Shown piece after piece: positions 35,596-43,944 of a DNA stretch of 64,000 bases. Below the pieces are notes generated by a model, which was given only the letters and a program-made list of their open reading frames with translations, did not search any database and was not told the origin of the DNA. Every line of letters begins with the position of its first letter. Position 1 is the first letter of the stretch. A program made the translations under genes and the position numbers. This DNA comes from an uncultured Flavobacterium sp. (lineage in GTDB: Bacteria; Bacteroidota; Bacteroidia; Flavobacteriales; Flavobacteriaceae): positions 29,372-93,371 of the forward strand of contig NZ_CAMLDD010000024.1 in NCBI RefSeq assembly GCF_946478785.1, in the 5' to 3' direction.

Positions 35596-36666
35596 ATGAA
35601 GAAATTTACGTGGCGAACCCATAAAACTGTGAAGGAAACACAGGATACTCTGACCATATACTTTGAAACAGATCAACAACAATTTTCCTACTTGCCTGGT
35701 CAGTATCTAAACATCAGATGCACCATAGATGGAGAGATAGTAATTAGGTCGTATTCATTTAGTTCCAAACCCTCAGATCCTAATCCAGCTATTACAGTAA
35801 AAAGAGTAACTGGAGGAAAAATGAGTAACTATATTTTTGAAAATGCAGACCAAATAGAAATATGGGAAATTGAAGCACCGTTTGGGAATTTTGTTTTGGA
35901 AGATACAATAGCTGGACAATCCAAAATAGTTCTTTTGGCCGGTGGTAGCGGTATCGCACCTTTATTCTCTATGCTCAATAGTATTGATAGTAGTCGTCAA
36001 ATTCCCTTACTGATATACAGTAATAAAACGCCAAGTGAAACTATTTTTTATAATGAACTGGAAACTTTAGAGATAAATGAAAGTCTCGAAATATGCTATT
36101 CCTTTACTTCCCCCGAATTTATCTCTACTAAAATCAATCATATTGCAGGACGATTCTCTCTATTGGTACTTCGTTCCATAATCAAACGACTTGTTCCTGA
36201 AATAAACGATGCCCATTACTACATTTGTGGACCTACCGGCTTAATGGATTTATATAAAAATGCCTTAACAGGACTGAATATTCCAGAAGAAAATATTCAT
36301 TTGGAATATTTCGACCCAGTTCCAGTTGATGTGGGAGATTTGGAAACTGACGGTGTTGTAAAAGATGTGATTGTAAATTACTATGAGGACTACTACGAGA
36401 ATGATGAAAAGCAGACCTATGAATGCACATCACTCATTGAGGTGCAGCCGAAGCAATCTCTTTTGGATGCAATGAAAGAGCATCATATCAAAGTAGCGAG
36501 TTCCTGCAAAAACGGAACCTGTGGGGCTTGTTGGGCAGTAAAAACAGATGGCGAAGTACGGATGCTCCATAATGGGGCTCTGACAGAACAGGATATTGCC
36601 GAGGGAATAATTTTATTGTGCCAAAGCTATCCGACAAATGCGGATGTATGTGTAACTGTATCGTGA
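35596..36666 (+). CDS. FAD/NAD(P)H reductase with C-terminal 2Fe-2S domain
   Basis: The 356-residue product is of the ferredoxin-NADP reductase type: FAD-binding RSYSFSS near residue 53, NAD(P)-binding LAGGSGIAPL and CGPTGLMDLY. A plant-type ferredoxin domain follows, with C-x4-C-x2-C (CKNGTCGAC) and a later LLCQ Cys. Such chimeric reductases (PaaE/Hcr-like) pass electrons from NAD(P)H to an oxygenase or other partner, which is not identified here. It stands just before the TetR-steroid-type cassette and might serve its oxidoreductases. Confidence 0.85.
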   Translation: MKKFTWRTHKTVKETQDTLTIYFETDQQQFSYLPGQYLNIRCTIDGEIVIRSYSFSSKPSDPNPAITVKRVTGGKMSNYIFENADQIEIWEIEAPFGNFVLEDTIAGQSKIVLLAGGSGIAPLFSMLNSIDSSRQIPLLIYSNKTPSETIFYNELETLEINESLEICYSFTSPEFISTKINHIAGRFSLLVLRSIIKRLVPEINDAHYYICGPTGLMDLYKNALTGLNIPEENIHLEYFDPVPVDVGDLETDGVVKDVIVNYYEDYYENDEKQTYECTSLIEVQPKQSLLDAMKEHHIKVASSCKNGTCGACWAVKTDGEVRMLHNGALTEQDIAEGIILLCQSYPTNADVCVTVS

Positions 36667-36762
36667 ATAAGAAAAACGATATTGATTAAATAATATGCTG
36701 TTAAGCCTTTAATTTGATATTAAAATACTGACGACATATCGAAATAGCTAGAGATGTGCAAC

Positions 36763-37311
36763 TTACTCTTTTGTAACTACTTTAATTCCGTTCATAAGCA
36801 ATTCTAATGTTCGCTCAATGGCAGATTGACCAGACATCTGAACATATGCAACTGCGCCACCTACCATTGATATTAATATCAGTAAATCTTTTTCACAACA
36901 AAAGTCATCTCGTAATAAGTTGCTATTTTTTGCGAGTTGAATTGGTTTTTCGAAAATCTCAAACAATCTGGAAGAAGTCAAGGTTTGTTCCTGTCCGTTG
37001 ATATAAGGTAAAAAGTTATGATATTCCACCCGTTGTATCAATACCTTTTTTAACAACAGATAGAATCCATTTTTGTTTTCTTGCAATGCTTTAGCGTATA
37101 AATCAAGTTGATCTAGATTGTAATGAAATACTGCCGACACAAGAGCTTCCCGATCCGGAAAATGACGATAAAAAGTCATTCTGGAAACATCAGATTCTTT
37201 GGCAATTTCAGTCAATGGAATATCTATTCCTTTCTCCATGAATAGATTCAAAGCAGTTTTTACAATTTTTACTTTATTTTGAACAGAATCGGATCTAGCT
37301 TTCAAATTCAT
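36763..37311 (-). CDS. TetR/AcrR-family repressor
   Basis: The 182-residue product has an N-terminal TetR helix-turn-helix (VKTALNLFMEKGIDIPLTEIAKESDVSRMTFYRHFPDREALVSAV) and a helical ligand-binding region. It is divergent from the oxidoreductase cassette at 37420. A 23-bp palindrome in the intergenic gap is a probable operator, so it likely represses that cassette and itself. The ligand may be the cassette's substrate. Confidence 0.9.
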   Translation of the reverse strand: MNLKARSDSVQNKVKIVKTALNLFMEKGIDIPLTEIAKESDVSRMTFYRHFPDREALVSAVFHYNLDQLDLYAKALQENKNGFYLLLKKVLIQRVEYHNFLPYINGQEQTLTSSRLFEIFEKPIQLAKNSNLLRDDFCCEKDLLILISMVGGAVAYVQMSGQSAIERTLELLMNGIKVVTKE

Positions 37312-37348
37312 ATAATGATTTTAATTGGTGCAAAATTAATAATTTTTT

Positions 37349-37371
37349 AAATGTTACACTATGTAACATTT
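37349..37371. promoter_or_regulatory. TetR operator palindrome upstream of the oxidoreductase cassette
   Basis: The perfect 10-bp arms AAATGTTACA and TGTAACATTT flank CTA. It is located between the divergent tetR and OYE genes, 15 nt before a TATCTTTG -7 box (37386-37393), so a bound repressor would block the -33 region. Confidence 0.78.
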
Positions 37372-37385
37372 ATTTGTTATTTGTT

Positions 37386-37393
37386 TATCTTTG
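37386..37393 (+). promoter_or_regulatory. -7 promoter box of the OYE-FAD-SDR cassette
   Basis: TATCTTTG fits the Bacteroidota -7 consensus TAnnTTTG exactly and lies 27 nt before the start codon. Confidence 0.6.
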
Positions 37394-37419
37394 ATAAGAA
37401 ACAATAACTTCAATATCCT

Positions 37420-38628
37420 ATGAATGCAATTAATCCTGATAAAGTATTTTCACCCACAAAACTAGGACCTATTATTCTTCCGAATCGGGTTATAAAAGCG
37501 GCAACTAGTGAAGGTAGAAGCCCTGACGGAAAAGTTACACAAGCATTAATAGACTTCCATGTGGGCTTTATACAAGGAGGGGTTGGTATGACAACTATTG
37601 CCTACTGCGCTATTTCCGCAGAAGGTTTTGCAGCACCGGGAGAAATTTTGATGATTCGTGAAAATATTTCAGGCCTCAAACAATTTACGCAGGCGATGCA
37701 TAAGGCTGGCGGAAAAGCCTCCGCACAGTTAGGGCATGCCGGTCCCGTGGCCACCAAACAAATCACAGGTGTACAACCAATCGCTCCGTCAAGGTTTAGA
37801 AGTCCTTCTAGTTTTCAGGTTTGTCGTGAAATCGGCCGAGAGGAAATGAAAACCATTATCAGGCAATTTGCGGATGCCGCAGAAGTCGCTGCTGATGCCG
37901 ATTTTGATGCGATCGAACTTCATTTTGGACATTTATATCTGGTATCTTCTTTTTTTAGTCCCTGGATCAACAAAAGAAAAGATGAATACGGCGGTTCTAT
38001 TGAAAATCGTACACGTTTTGCAAAAGAAATCCTCCTTGCGGTAAAAGAACGGGTGAAAGACCGCCTGGCAATTATTGTTAAAATGTCTATGGATGATGGT
38101 ATTAAAAACTCAATCTGGTTAGATGAGTCCACACAAACAGCAAGAATTCTGGACGAAACAGGCGCTGTTGATGCGTTTGAGCTAACGATGGGATCTTCGG
38201 TAAAAAATCAAATGTATCTGTTCAGAGGTGAAACTGATTTAGAGGGCATGTCAAAAACACAGAAAGGAATTTTCAGATTGGGGGTAAAATGGTTTGGAAA
38301 ATTAGTGTTAGGTGAATACCCGTACGAACATCTTTATATGCTTAAATCGGCTCGTCAATTCCAGACAGTAGTGAAAAATGCCCAACTGATTCTGTTGGGA
38401 GGAATTAATGATTATGCGCATTTGCAAACGGCTATGCAGGAAGGTTTTGACTTTGTTGCGATGGGAAGGGCGTTACTTCGCGAGCCTGATATCATCAATA
38501 AATTAAAAGATAATCCGTTGGGAAGAGGAAGATGTATTCAATGCAATAAATGTATGTCCACTGTTTTTCAGACAACCAACTGTGTTTTTATACCCAAATA
38601 CGCCACTTCTTCTAAACTACCTGTATAA
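37420..38628 (+). CDS. Old-yellow-enzyme-type NADH:flavin oxidoreductase
   Basis: The 402-residue product has an FMN-binding TIM barrel: KLGPIILPNRVIKAATSEG at the N-terminus, AQLGHAGP, a variant active-site segment IELHFGHLYLVSSFFSP, then DEYGGSIENRTRF and VAMGRALLREPD. The C-terminus CIQCNKCMSTVFQTTNC keeps Cys spaced somewhat like the 4Fe-4S site of 2,4-dienoyl-CoA reductases and BaiCD-type enzymes, but no second domain follows. It probably reduces an activated C=C bond. It is the first gene of a three-gene cassette. Confidence 0.85.
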   Translation: MNAINPDKVFSPTKLGPIILPNRVIKAATSEGRSPDGKVTQALIDFHVGFIQGGVGMTTIAYCAISAEGFAAPGEILMIRENISGLKQFTQAMHKAGGKASAQLGHAGPVATKQITGVQPIAPSRFRSPSSFQVCREIGREEMKTIIRQFADAAEVAADADFDAIELHFGHLYLVSSFFSPWINKRKDEYGGSIENRTRFAKEILLAVKERVKDRLAIIVKMSMDDGIKNSIWLDESTQTARILDETGAVDAFELTMGSSVKNQMYLFRGETDLEGMSKTQKGIFRLGVKWFGKLVLGEYPYEHLYMLKSARQFQTVVKNAQLILLGGINDYAHLQTAMQEGFDFVAMGRALLREPDIINKLKDNPLGRGRCIQCNKCMSTVFQTTNCVFIPKYATSSKLPV

Positions 38629-38651
38629 ATTATAATTAAAAAAGACTGAAT

Positions 38652-40343
38652 ATGAGCAAGAAAGAAATAATCCCGGGGCCAACAGCCACAGATATTACCG
38701 TAGATTTGGTAGTTGTAGGTTCGGGAACCGGTATGGCAGCTGCACTAGCAGCCCATGAATTAGGATTAAAAGTATTAGTTATCGAAAAAACAGCTTTGGT
38801 TGGTGGCTCTACTGCACGCTCCGGTGGTGCATTTTGGATACCGGCAAATCCTGTTTTGAAACAAGATGGTTCCGATGATACATTGAAAGATGGAGAAACA
38901 TATTTAACGAATTTAGTTGGAGATAATGCTCCTAAATCCCGTTGGGAAAACTTCTTGCAAAATGGTTCAGCAGCAGTAGAAATGTTGGAGAGAACCACGC
39001 CTATGAAATTCTTTTGGGCAAAAGGATATTCAGATTATTTCCCAGAAGTTGCAGGTGGTAAAGTCTTAGGAAGAACATGCGAATGTCGTCCTTTCAATAT
39101 GAACTTATTAGGAAAAGACACAGCAAGGTTTCGTCCCGGCCAACTTGAGGCACCTGTACCTGTACCCGTGACAGGCTACGATTACAAATGGCTCAACTTA
39201 ATGAAAAAAACACCATTTAAGTCTATACCAATTATGCTGAAAAGAGGAATTCAGGGAATTGGTGGGTTATTGATTGGAAAAAGATTAGTTGGTGGTGGCC
39301 AGGCACTGGCTTCAGGGATGTTTGCTGGTTTAATTCGCTCAGGTGTACCGGTTTGGACCAATACTTCAATTACAGAATTATTGTTTGATGGTGATAAAGT
39401 AACTGGAATAAAAGCGGTTCAAAACGGAAAATTGGTTCAGATAAATGCGACGAAAGGTGTGGTTTTGGCAGGAGGCGGATTTGATCATAATATGCTAATG
39501 CGCCACCAATACCAATCTCCCTCTTTAAAAAATGTAAGTTTAGGCAGCGAAGGCAATACAGGTGATACCATTCTGTTAGGAGAAAAGATTGGAGCGGAAA
39601 TTACCAATATGACTTCAACATGGTGGTTTCCTGCGATAGCTCCGTTAACAGAAGAAGGCGAACCACAAGTATTATTGGCAGAGCGTTCGCTTCCGGGATC
39701 ATTTTTGGTAAACTATACGGGAAAAAGGTTTATAAACGAAGCGGTGGATTATATGAGTTTTGGACAAATCGTTTTAGAACAGGAAAAGTATGGAACGCCT
39801 ATAAAAGATATGTGGTTGATTTTTGATCAGAACTACAGAAATAGTTATCTGCTTGCCGGCACACTTTTTCCGGGAATGAAAATTCCACAAGAGTGGTTTG
39901 ATGCAAAAATTGCTTTTACGGCTGAAAATGCATCTGAACTGGCTCAAAAAGTGGGATTACCTGTCGAAGCATTTACGGAAACATTTGGCAGGTTCAACAC
40001 CATTGCAGCTACAGGAAAAGATACCGATTTTGGAAAAGGAAACAGCGCTTACGACCGTTATTATGGAGATCCAACACAAATGCCTAATAATTGTCTTCGA
40101 TCGCTTTCTGGAAAATTATATGCGGTAAAAATCGTTTTATCAGACTTGGGAACATGCGGTGGAATGATGACAAACGAACAGGGACAAGTATTGAAAACCA
40201 ATCAGACCGCTTTCCAAGGTTTGTACGCTTTGGGAAATAATGCCTCAAATATTTTTGGAAATAAATATCCCGGAGCTGGCGGAACCATCGGGCAGGGATT
40301 GGTATTTGGTTATATTATAGCACATCACGCAGCAAAAAAATAA
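38652..40343 (+). CDS. FAD-dependent 3-ketosteroid-delta1-dehydrogenase-like protein
   Basis: The 563-residue product has the FAD Rossmann motif VVGSGTGMAAALAAHELGLK near residue 20, then GGSTARSGGAFWIP. A C-terminal GNNASNIFGNKYPGAGGTIGQG is the conserved FAD/substrate end of the KstD/fumarate-reductase-like family. KstD introduces a C1-C2 double bond into 3-ketosteroids. The substrate here is not proven; other enones are possible. It starts 23 nt after the OYE gene. Confidence 0.82.
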   Translation: MSKKEIIPGPTATDITVDLVVVGSGTGMAAALAAHELGLKVLVIEKTALVGGSTARSGGAFWIPANPVLKQDGSDDTLKDGETYLTNLVGDNAPKSRWENFLQNGSAAVEMLERTTPMKFFWAKGYSDYFPEVAGGKVLGRTCECRPFNMNLLGKDTARFRPGQLEAPVPVPVTGYDYKWLNLMKKTPFKSIPIMLKRGIQGIGGLLIGKRLVGGGQALASGMFAGLIRSGVPVWTNTSITELLFDGDKVTGIKAVQNGKLVQINATKGVVLAGGGFDHNMLMRHQYQSPSLKNVSLGSEGNTGDTILLGEKIGAEITNMTSTWWFPAIAPLTEEGEPQVLLAERSLPGSFLVNYTGKRFINEAVDYMSFGQIVLEQEKYGTPIKDMWLIFDQNYRNSYLLAGTLFPGMKIPQEWFDAKIAFTAENASELAQKVGLPVEAFTETFGRFNTIAATGKDTDFGKGNSAYDRYYGDPTQMPNNCLRSLSGKLYAVKIVLSDLGTCGGMMTNEQGQVLKTNQTAFQGLYALGNNASNIFGNKYPGAGGTIGQGLVFGYIIAHHAAKK

Positions 40344-40351
40344 TAAGATAT

Positions 40352-41101
40352 ATGAGACTAAATAATAAGGTAGCAATAATAACTGGGGCAGCTTCCGGAA
40401 TGGGGGAAGCTATGGCTTATTCTTTTGCCAAAGAAGGAGCAAAAGTAGTAGCGACCGATATTCAAAAAGATAAATTAGAAACTATTGTACAAAAAATCAA
40501 ATCAGATGGTGGTGATGCCATTGCTCTAGTACATAACGTATCAAAACGGGAAGACTGGTTTGAAAAAGTGCTTCCAGAAACAATCAGCGTTTTTGGAAAA
40601 CTGGATATTTTAATCAATAATGCTGGGATTTCAGTGGCAGTTCCTTTTGAAGATCAAACCGAAGACACCTGGAAAAAAGCATATGACATCAACATAAACA
40701 GCGTGATGCTGGGAATGCAGGCCGCACTACCACACCTGAAAGAAAGAGGCGGGAGTATCGTGAACATTTCGTCTATTGCCGCTTTAACCGGAATGTCAGG
40801 TCCCGGAGTTTATACGGCTTCCAAAGGTGGGGTTTCAGCAATTACCAGAGCAGCCGCCGTGGATTTCGGACCTTTTGGAATTAGAGTAAATGCCATTAAT
40901 CCGGGCTATATCTTAACACCTATGAGCGAGGCATTTTTGAATAGTCCAGACTATCAAGCCTATTTTTTAGGAATTATTCCGATGAAAAAATTGGGAATGG
41001 CTGAAGATATTTCGAATGCTGCATTATTCTTGGCATCAGAGGAAGCAAAATACATTACAGGAGTAAATTTACCAGTAGATGGTGGAACAACAATCAAATA
41101 A
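40352..41101 (+). CDS. Short-chain dehydrogenase/reductase
   Basis: The 249-residue classical SDR has the cofactor motif TGAASGMGEA, NNAG, catalytic Ser in NISSIAAL and the YTASK pair, with NPGYILTPM after it. It resembles hydroxysteroid and glucose dehydrogenases; an Asp near the end of strand 2 (VVATDIQ) suggests NAD(H). It starts 8 nt after the KstD-like gene. Together the cassette has a C=C reductase, a dehydrogenase for the ketone A ring and a hydroxyl dehydrogenase, as in steroid or cyclic-enone metabolism. Confidence 0.88.
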   Translation: MRLNNKVAIITGAASGMGEAMAYSFAKEGAKVVATDIQKDKLETIVQKIKSDGGDAIALVHNVSKREDWFEKVLPETISVFGKLDILINNAGISVAVPFEDQTEDTWKKAYDININSVMLGMQAALPHLKERGGSIVNISSIAALTGMSGPGVYTASKGGVSAITRAAAVDFGPFGIRVNAINPGYILTPMSEAFLNSPDYQAYFLGIIPMKKLGMAEDISNAALFLASEEAKYITGVNLPVDGGTTIK

Positions 41102-41122
41102 TGTATCCCTATATTAATATTC

Positions 41123-41159
41123 AAAAGCCAGGTTACAACAATTTAACCTGGCTTTTTTA
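41123..41159 (+). terminator. Terminator of the OYE-FAD-SDR cassette
   Basis: AAGCCAGGTTA and TTAACCTGGCTT pair and are followed by six T. Confidence 0.8.
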
Positions 41160-41269
41160 TCTTCTCATTTATCAAAAAGTTATGTTAATAGTATTGTTTA
41201 TTAAACAAGAACATAATTTTTTCTAATAACTTTCTATTAGGTCCTTAAATCAAATTGAAAATACAATTT

Positions 41270-41581
41270 CTACTCATTTTTAAGGGATAATTTCCTAAGC
41301 ATCGCAGCACTCATTCCATCTGTATAAGCACCGTAAGCAGTGACCAAAATTCCCTTTAAGCCATCTTTTGAGGCTATTCCATAAACAGTAGATTCATCAC
41401 TGGGGTTGCTATCTCCCTCATATCGGTAGACTTGCTCAATTTCAAAGTCATCAATAGTATATTTATTGTTGCCACAAATTAAGCAGTTGTCTTCAAGATT
41501 AAAATCTACATCGTAACCTTCCTTGCGAAGATTTTCAATCGCTACCAACACTGTGGCATATTTGTACATTACATTTGTCAT
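41270..41581 (-). CDS. Small conserved Bacteroidota protein, function unknown
   Basis: The 103-residue product contains LEDNCLICGNNKYTIDDFEIEQVYRYEGDSNP and VYGIASKDGLKGILVTAYGAYTDGMS. I recognise a conserved small family that is often labelled phosphoribosylpyrophosphate synthetase in databases, although it lacks that enzyme's catalytic core. The conserved CLICG pair may bind metal. It is transcribed toward the cassette terminator, alone or with the 88-codon gene upstream. Confidence 0.68.
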   Translation of the reverse strand: MTNVMYKYATVLVAIENLRKEGYDVDFNLEDNCLICGNNKYTIDDFEIEQVYRYEGDSNPSDESTVYGIASKDGLKGILVTAYGAYTDGMSAAMLRKLSLKNE

Positions 41582-41623
41582 ATCATAATATTATTAAGTT
41601 ACTATTATCCTATCGCTGTACTT

Positions 41624-41890
41624 TTAGAAATCCTCCTGCAACAAATCTTTTAATTTTCGGTGTTGTACGGACAAGTCAGCATACATTATTTTTAATCGGC
41701 TATTTTCTTCGTTTAAATTTACCAATTCTAAAAGGATATCGGATCTTAAATCCTTATATTTTGATTTCAATTCAAAAATATTTGTACCATATATACCATA
41801 TTTCTCAAAAAGTTCCAGACCGGTTTTACCTGCGTTATAATCTTTCAATATATCTAAAACTGGATGTTCGTTTATTTCTTTACTATTCAT
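41624..41890 (-). CDS. Orphan IS3-type OrfA-like protein
   Basis: The 88-residue product has the IS3 OrfA layout: an N-terminal helix-turn-helix (VLDILKDYNAGKTGLELFEKYGIYGTNIFELKSKY), then a leucine-zipper-like LVNLNEENSRLKIMYADLSVQHRKLKDLL. No OrfB (DDE integrase) or terminal repeats are visible nearby. It is therefore either a relic of an insertion sequence or a domesticated DNA-binding protein. Confidence 0.6.
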   Translation of the reverse strand: MNSKEINEHPVLDILKDYNAGKTGLELFEKYGIYGTNIFELKSKYKDLRSDILLELVNLNEENSRLKIMYADLSVQHRKLKDLLQEDF

Positions 41891-41994
41891 TTTAATGGAT
41901 ATTGTCTATTACAAAATTCGTTATGATTAATGGTACTGGATATATACTTTTCCTTGATTAGTTTATGATATTTAATGTTGTTGAATATACTTTC

Positions 41995-42059
41995 TTAAAA
42001 TATCACAAAAGAAAACCGAAATATCATAAAGTCTTATTTTTAGTAAATGCTGAATTTTG
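41995..42059 (+). promoter_or_regulatory. Metal-regulon operator 7 and -7 box (HMA-AraC 2)
   Basis: A weaker motif, TTAAAATATCACAAAAG, starts at 41995; GAATTTTG starts 57 nt later at 42052. The ATG is 89 nt from the motif. This suggests autoregulation. Confidence 0.55.
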
Positions 42060-42083
42060 TTTTTTAAATATAATATAGAGCTT

Positions 42084-42647
42084 ATGACACTGTTAATAAA
42101 AGGAATGGTGTGCAATAGATGTATGTATGTTCTTGAAAAAGAGTTAACTATTTTGGGTTTTGAAGTAGTGGATGTAAAACTAGGAGAAGCGATAATAAAA
42201 GATACAGTAGCTTTTTCGCAAAAACTGGGAGCAATCGAAGCGATGCTGAAAAGTAATGGCTTTGAATTAATGTATAATAAAAACCAAAAAGCAATAAACA
42301 ATATTAAAGAGTTGGTTGATAATGGTATTAATATGCAATTGGAAAGTGGAATACCTACAAAATTTACAGCTCTTATAAGTAATAAGTTAAACAAGAATTA
42401 CGATACACTGAGTGCATTGTTTTCTTCAGAAGAAGGAATAACACTTGAAAAGTACATTATTCACTGTAAGATTGAAAAAGTAAAAGAACTTTTGATGAAT
42501 ACAGAAATGTCTTTGACCGAGATTGCTAATGTATTAGGTTATAGTAGTCAGGCATACCTTTCCAATCAATTGAAAAAGCATACAGGCTTTACATCAAGCT
42601 ATTTTAAACAGCTAAAGGATAGGGATAATCAAACTTTGATTCTTTAA
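42084..42647 (+). CDS. HMA-AraC fusion, metal-responsive transcription regulator (2)
   Basis: The product of about 187 residues has an HMA-like domain LLIKGMVCNRCMYVLEKEL (CNRC near residues 10-13) and a C-terminal AraC domain (IEKVKELLMNTEMSLTEIANVLGYSSQAYLSNQLKKHTGFTSSYFKQL). It is closely similar in plan to the regulator at 26977. The ATG at 42084 is preferred over a TTG at 42057, which lies inside the -7 box. It precedes the RND operon at 42868 and is a likely activator of it. Confidence 0.85.
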   Translation: MTLLIKGMVCNRCMYVLEKELTILGFEVVDVKLGEAIIKDTVAFSQKLGAIEAMLKSNGFELMYNKNQKAINNIKELVDNGINMQLESGIPTKFTALISNKLNKNYDTLSALFSSEEGITLEKYIIHCKIEKVKELLMNTEMSLTEIANVLGYSSQAYLSNQLKKHTGFTSSYFKQLKDRDNQTLIL

Positions 42648-42699
42648 ATCAAAAGACTGAATTATTCACGTCCTATTATTTAAGTTAAATGTAACTGTG

Positions 42700-42734
42700 A
42701 AGAGCTACTGATCATTCAGTAGCTCTTTGTTTTA
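42700..42734 (+). terminator. Terminator after HMA-AraC 2
   Basis: AAGAGCTACTGA and TTCAGTAGCTCTT form a strong stem, followed by TGTTTT. Confidence 0.75.
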
Positions 42735-42758
42735 TGTCAATTATTGCACCTTATGAAA

Positions 42759-42823
42759 AGTAAATTTCACAACTTTTAGCGGTCATTTCGTATAGCTGTT
42801 TGTATGTTGTAAACCGACCTTTG
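42759..42823 (+). promoter_or_regulatory. Metal-regulon operator 8 and -7 box (RND operon)
   Basis: AGTAAATTTCACAACTTTTA starts at 42759; GACCTTTG starts 57 nt later at 42816. The start codon is 109 nt from the motif. Confidence 0.62.
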
Positions 42824-42867
42824 TCCCTGAAATCTAAAGTTAAAATAAACGTAACAAAATAAATGTA

Positions 42868-43941
42868 ATGATGAAAACAGGTAAAATAGGTTTACTATTC
42901 CTTTTCCTAATAGGGATAGGTTTGATACAGAGTTGTAAACAAAAAGAAGAAAAACAATTAAAAGATGAGCCTCCGGTTGTAACAGTAGGTACGATCCAAA
43001 GTTCAGAAACAGAAGAATCTGTTGTTTATTCAGGTTCCATCGTTCCAGATAATATGACCACCGTGAGCTTCGCTGTTCCCGGAACAATCAATAATGTGAG
43101 TGTCAATGAAGGTCAAAAAGTTAGTAAAGGACAGTTTTTAGCAAGTATAGATGCTACAGAATATGAAGCGGCCTTGCAAATAGCCAATGCTACATTAGAA
43201 CAGAGCGAGGATGCATTCAGAAGGTTTGATGAATTGTATAAAAAAGGAAGTTTTCCTGAAAAAGATTACATCGATATCAAAACTAAAGTTGCACAGGCAC
43301 AGGCAAATAAAAAAATTAATAAAAAGCGTATTGCCGACAGCCGTTTAATGTCGCCTACTAATGGAATAATTACAGTTAAATCAGCTGAAATCGGAGGTAT
43401 GGCAGCACCAGGAGTGCCGGCTTTTACAATTGTTAAAACAGATCTTGTATACGCTCAGTTTTCAGTACCGGAAAGCGAAATAGGAAACTTCAAACAAGGT
43501 ATGCAGGTAGAAGTAAACATACCTACACTGCAACGCAATTTCACAGGTAAAATCACAATTATCAATCCTGTCGCTGATGAAATTTCCAAAGCATATACTT
43601 TAAAAGTACGTCTTGACAATTCAAAAGGTGTTTTAATGCCTGGGATGATTAGCGAAGTATCTGCAGGTATTCCGGCTAAAGTTAAACAAGTACGTGTACC
43701 ACTTACAGCTATCATAAACAATGTTGATAAAATCCCTCACGTGTATGTGATAGACAAAAATAGCAATGCAAAACTGACAAGGGTTACTGTTGGTAAAATT
43801 GCAGGCGATGAGGTTATAATAACCAACGGACTTGATGAAAATCAAACTATTATCCTTGCCGGGCAAAATAATGTAAAGGATGGGCAAAAAGTAAAAACAC
43901 AAGCAGTATCTAAAACGACATCCGCTCTAAAAACAAAATAA
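42868..43941 (+). CDS. RND efflux periplasmic adaptor (lipoprotein)
   Basis: The 357-residue product has a lipoprotein signal (IGLIQSC), then the barrel-sandwich and helical-hairpin pattern of MFPs (SVNEGQKVSKGQFLASIDATEYEAAL, RIADSRLMSPTNGIITVKSAEIGG) and a beta-barrel plus MP domain. It bridges the inner-membrane RND pump and outer-membrane TolC. It lies 3 nt upstream of the pump gene. No His- or Met-rich metal site is evident. Confidence 0.9.
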   Translation: MMKTGKIGLLFLFLIGIGLIQSCKQKEEKQLKDEPPVVTVGTIQSSETEESVVYSGSIVPDNMTTVSFAVPGTINNVSVNEGQKVSKGQFLASIDATEYEAALQIANATLEQSEDAFRRFDELYKKGSFPEKDYIDIKTKVAQAQANKKINKKRIADSRLMSPTNGIITVKSAEIGGMAAPGVPAFTIVKTDLVYAQFSVPESEIGNFKQGMQVEVNIPTLQRNFTGKITIINPVADEISKAYTLKVRLDNSKGVLMPGMISEVSAGIPAKVKQVRVPLTAIINNVDKIPHVYVIDKNSNAKLTRVTVGKIAGDEVIITNGLDENQTIILAGQNNVKDGQKVKTQAVSKTTSALKTK

Positions 43942-43944
43942 TTT

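Noticed and set aside
42057..42083. Upstream start for HMA-AraC 2
   Set aside because: The TTG falls within the -7 box GAATTTTG, which cannot be translated if the promoter is real.
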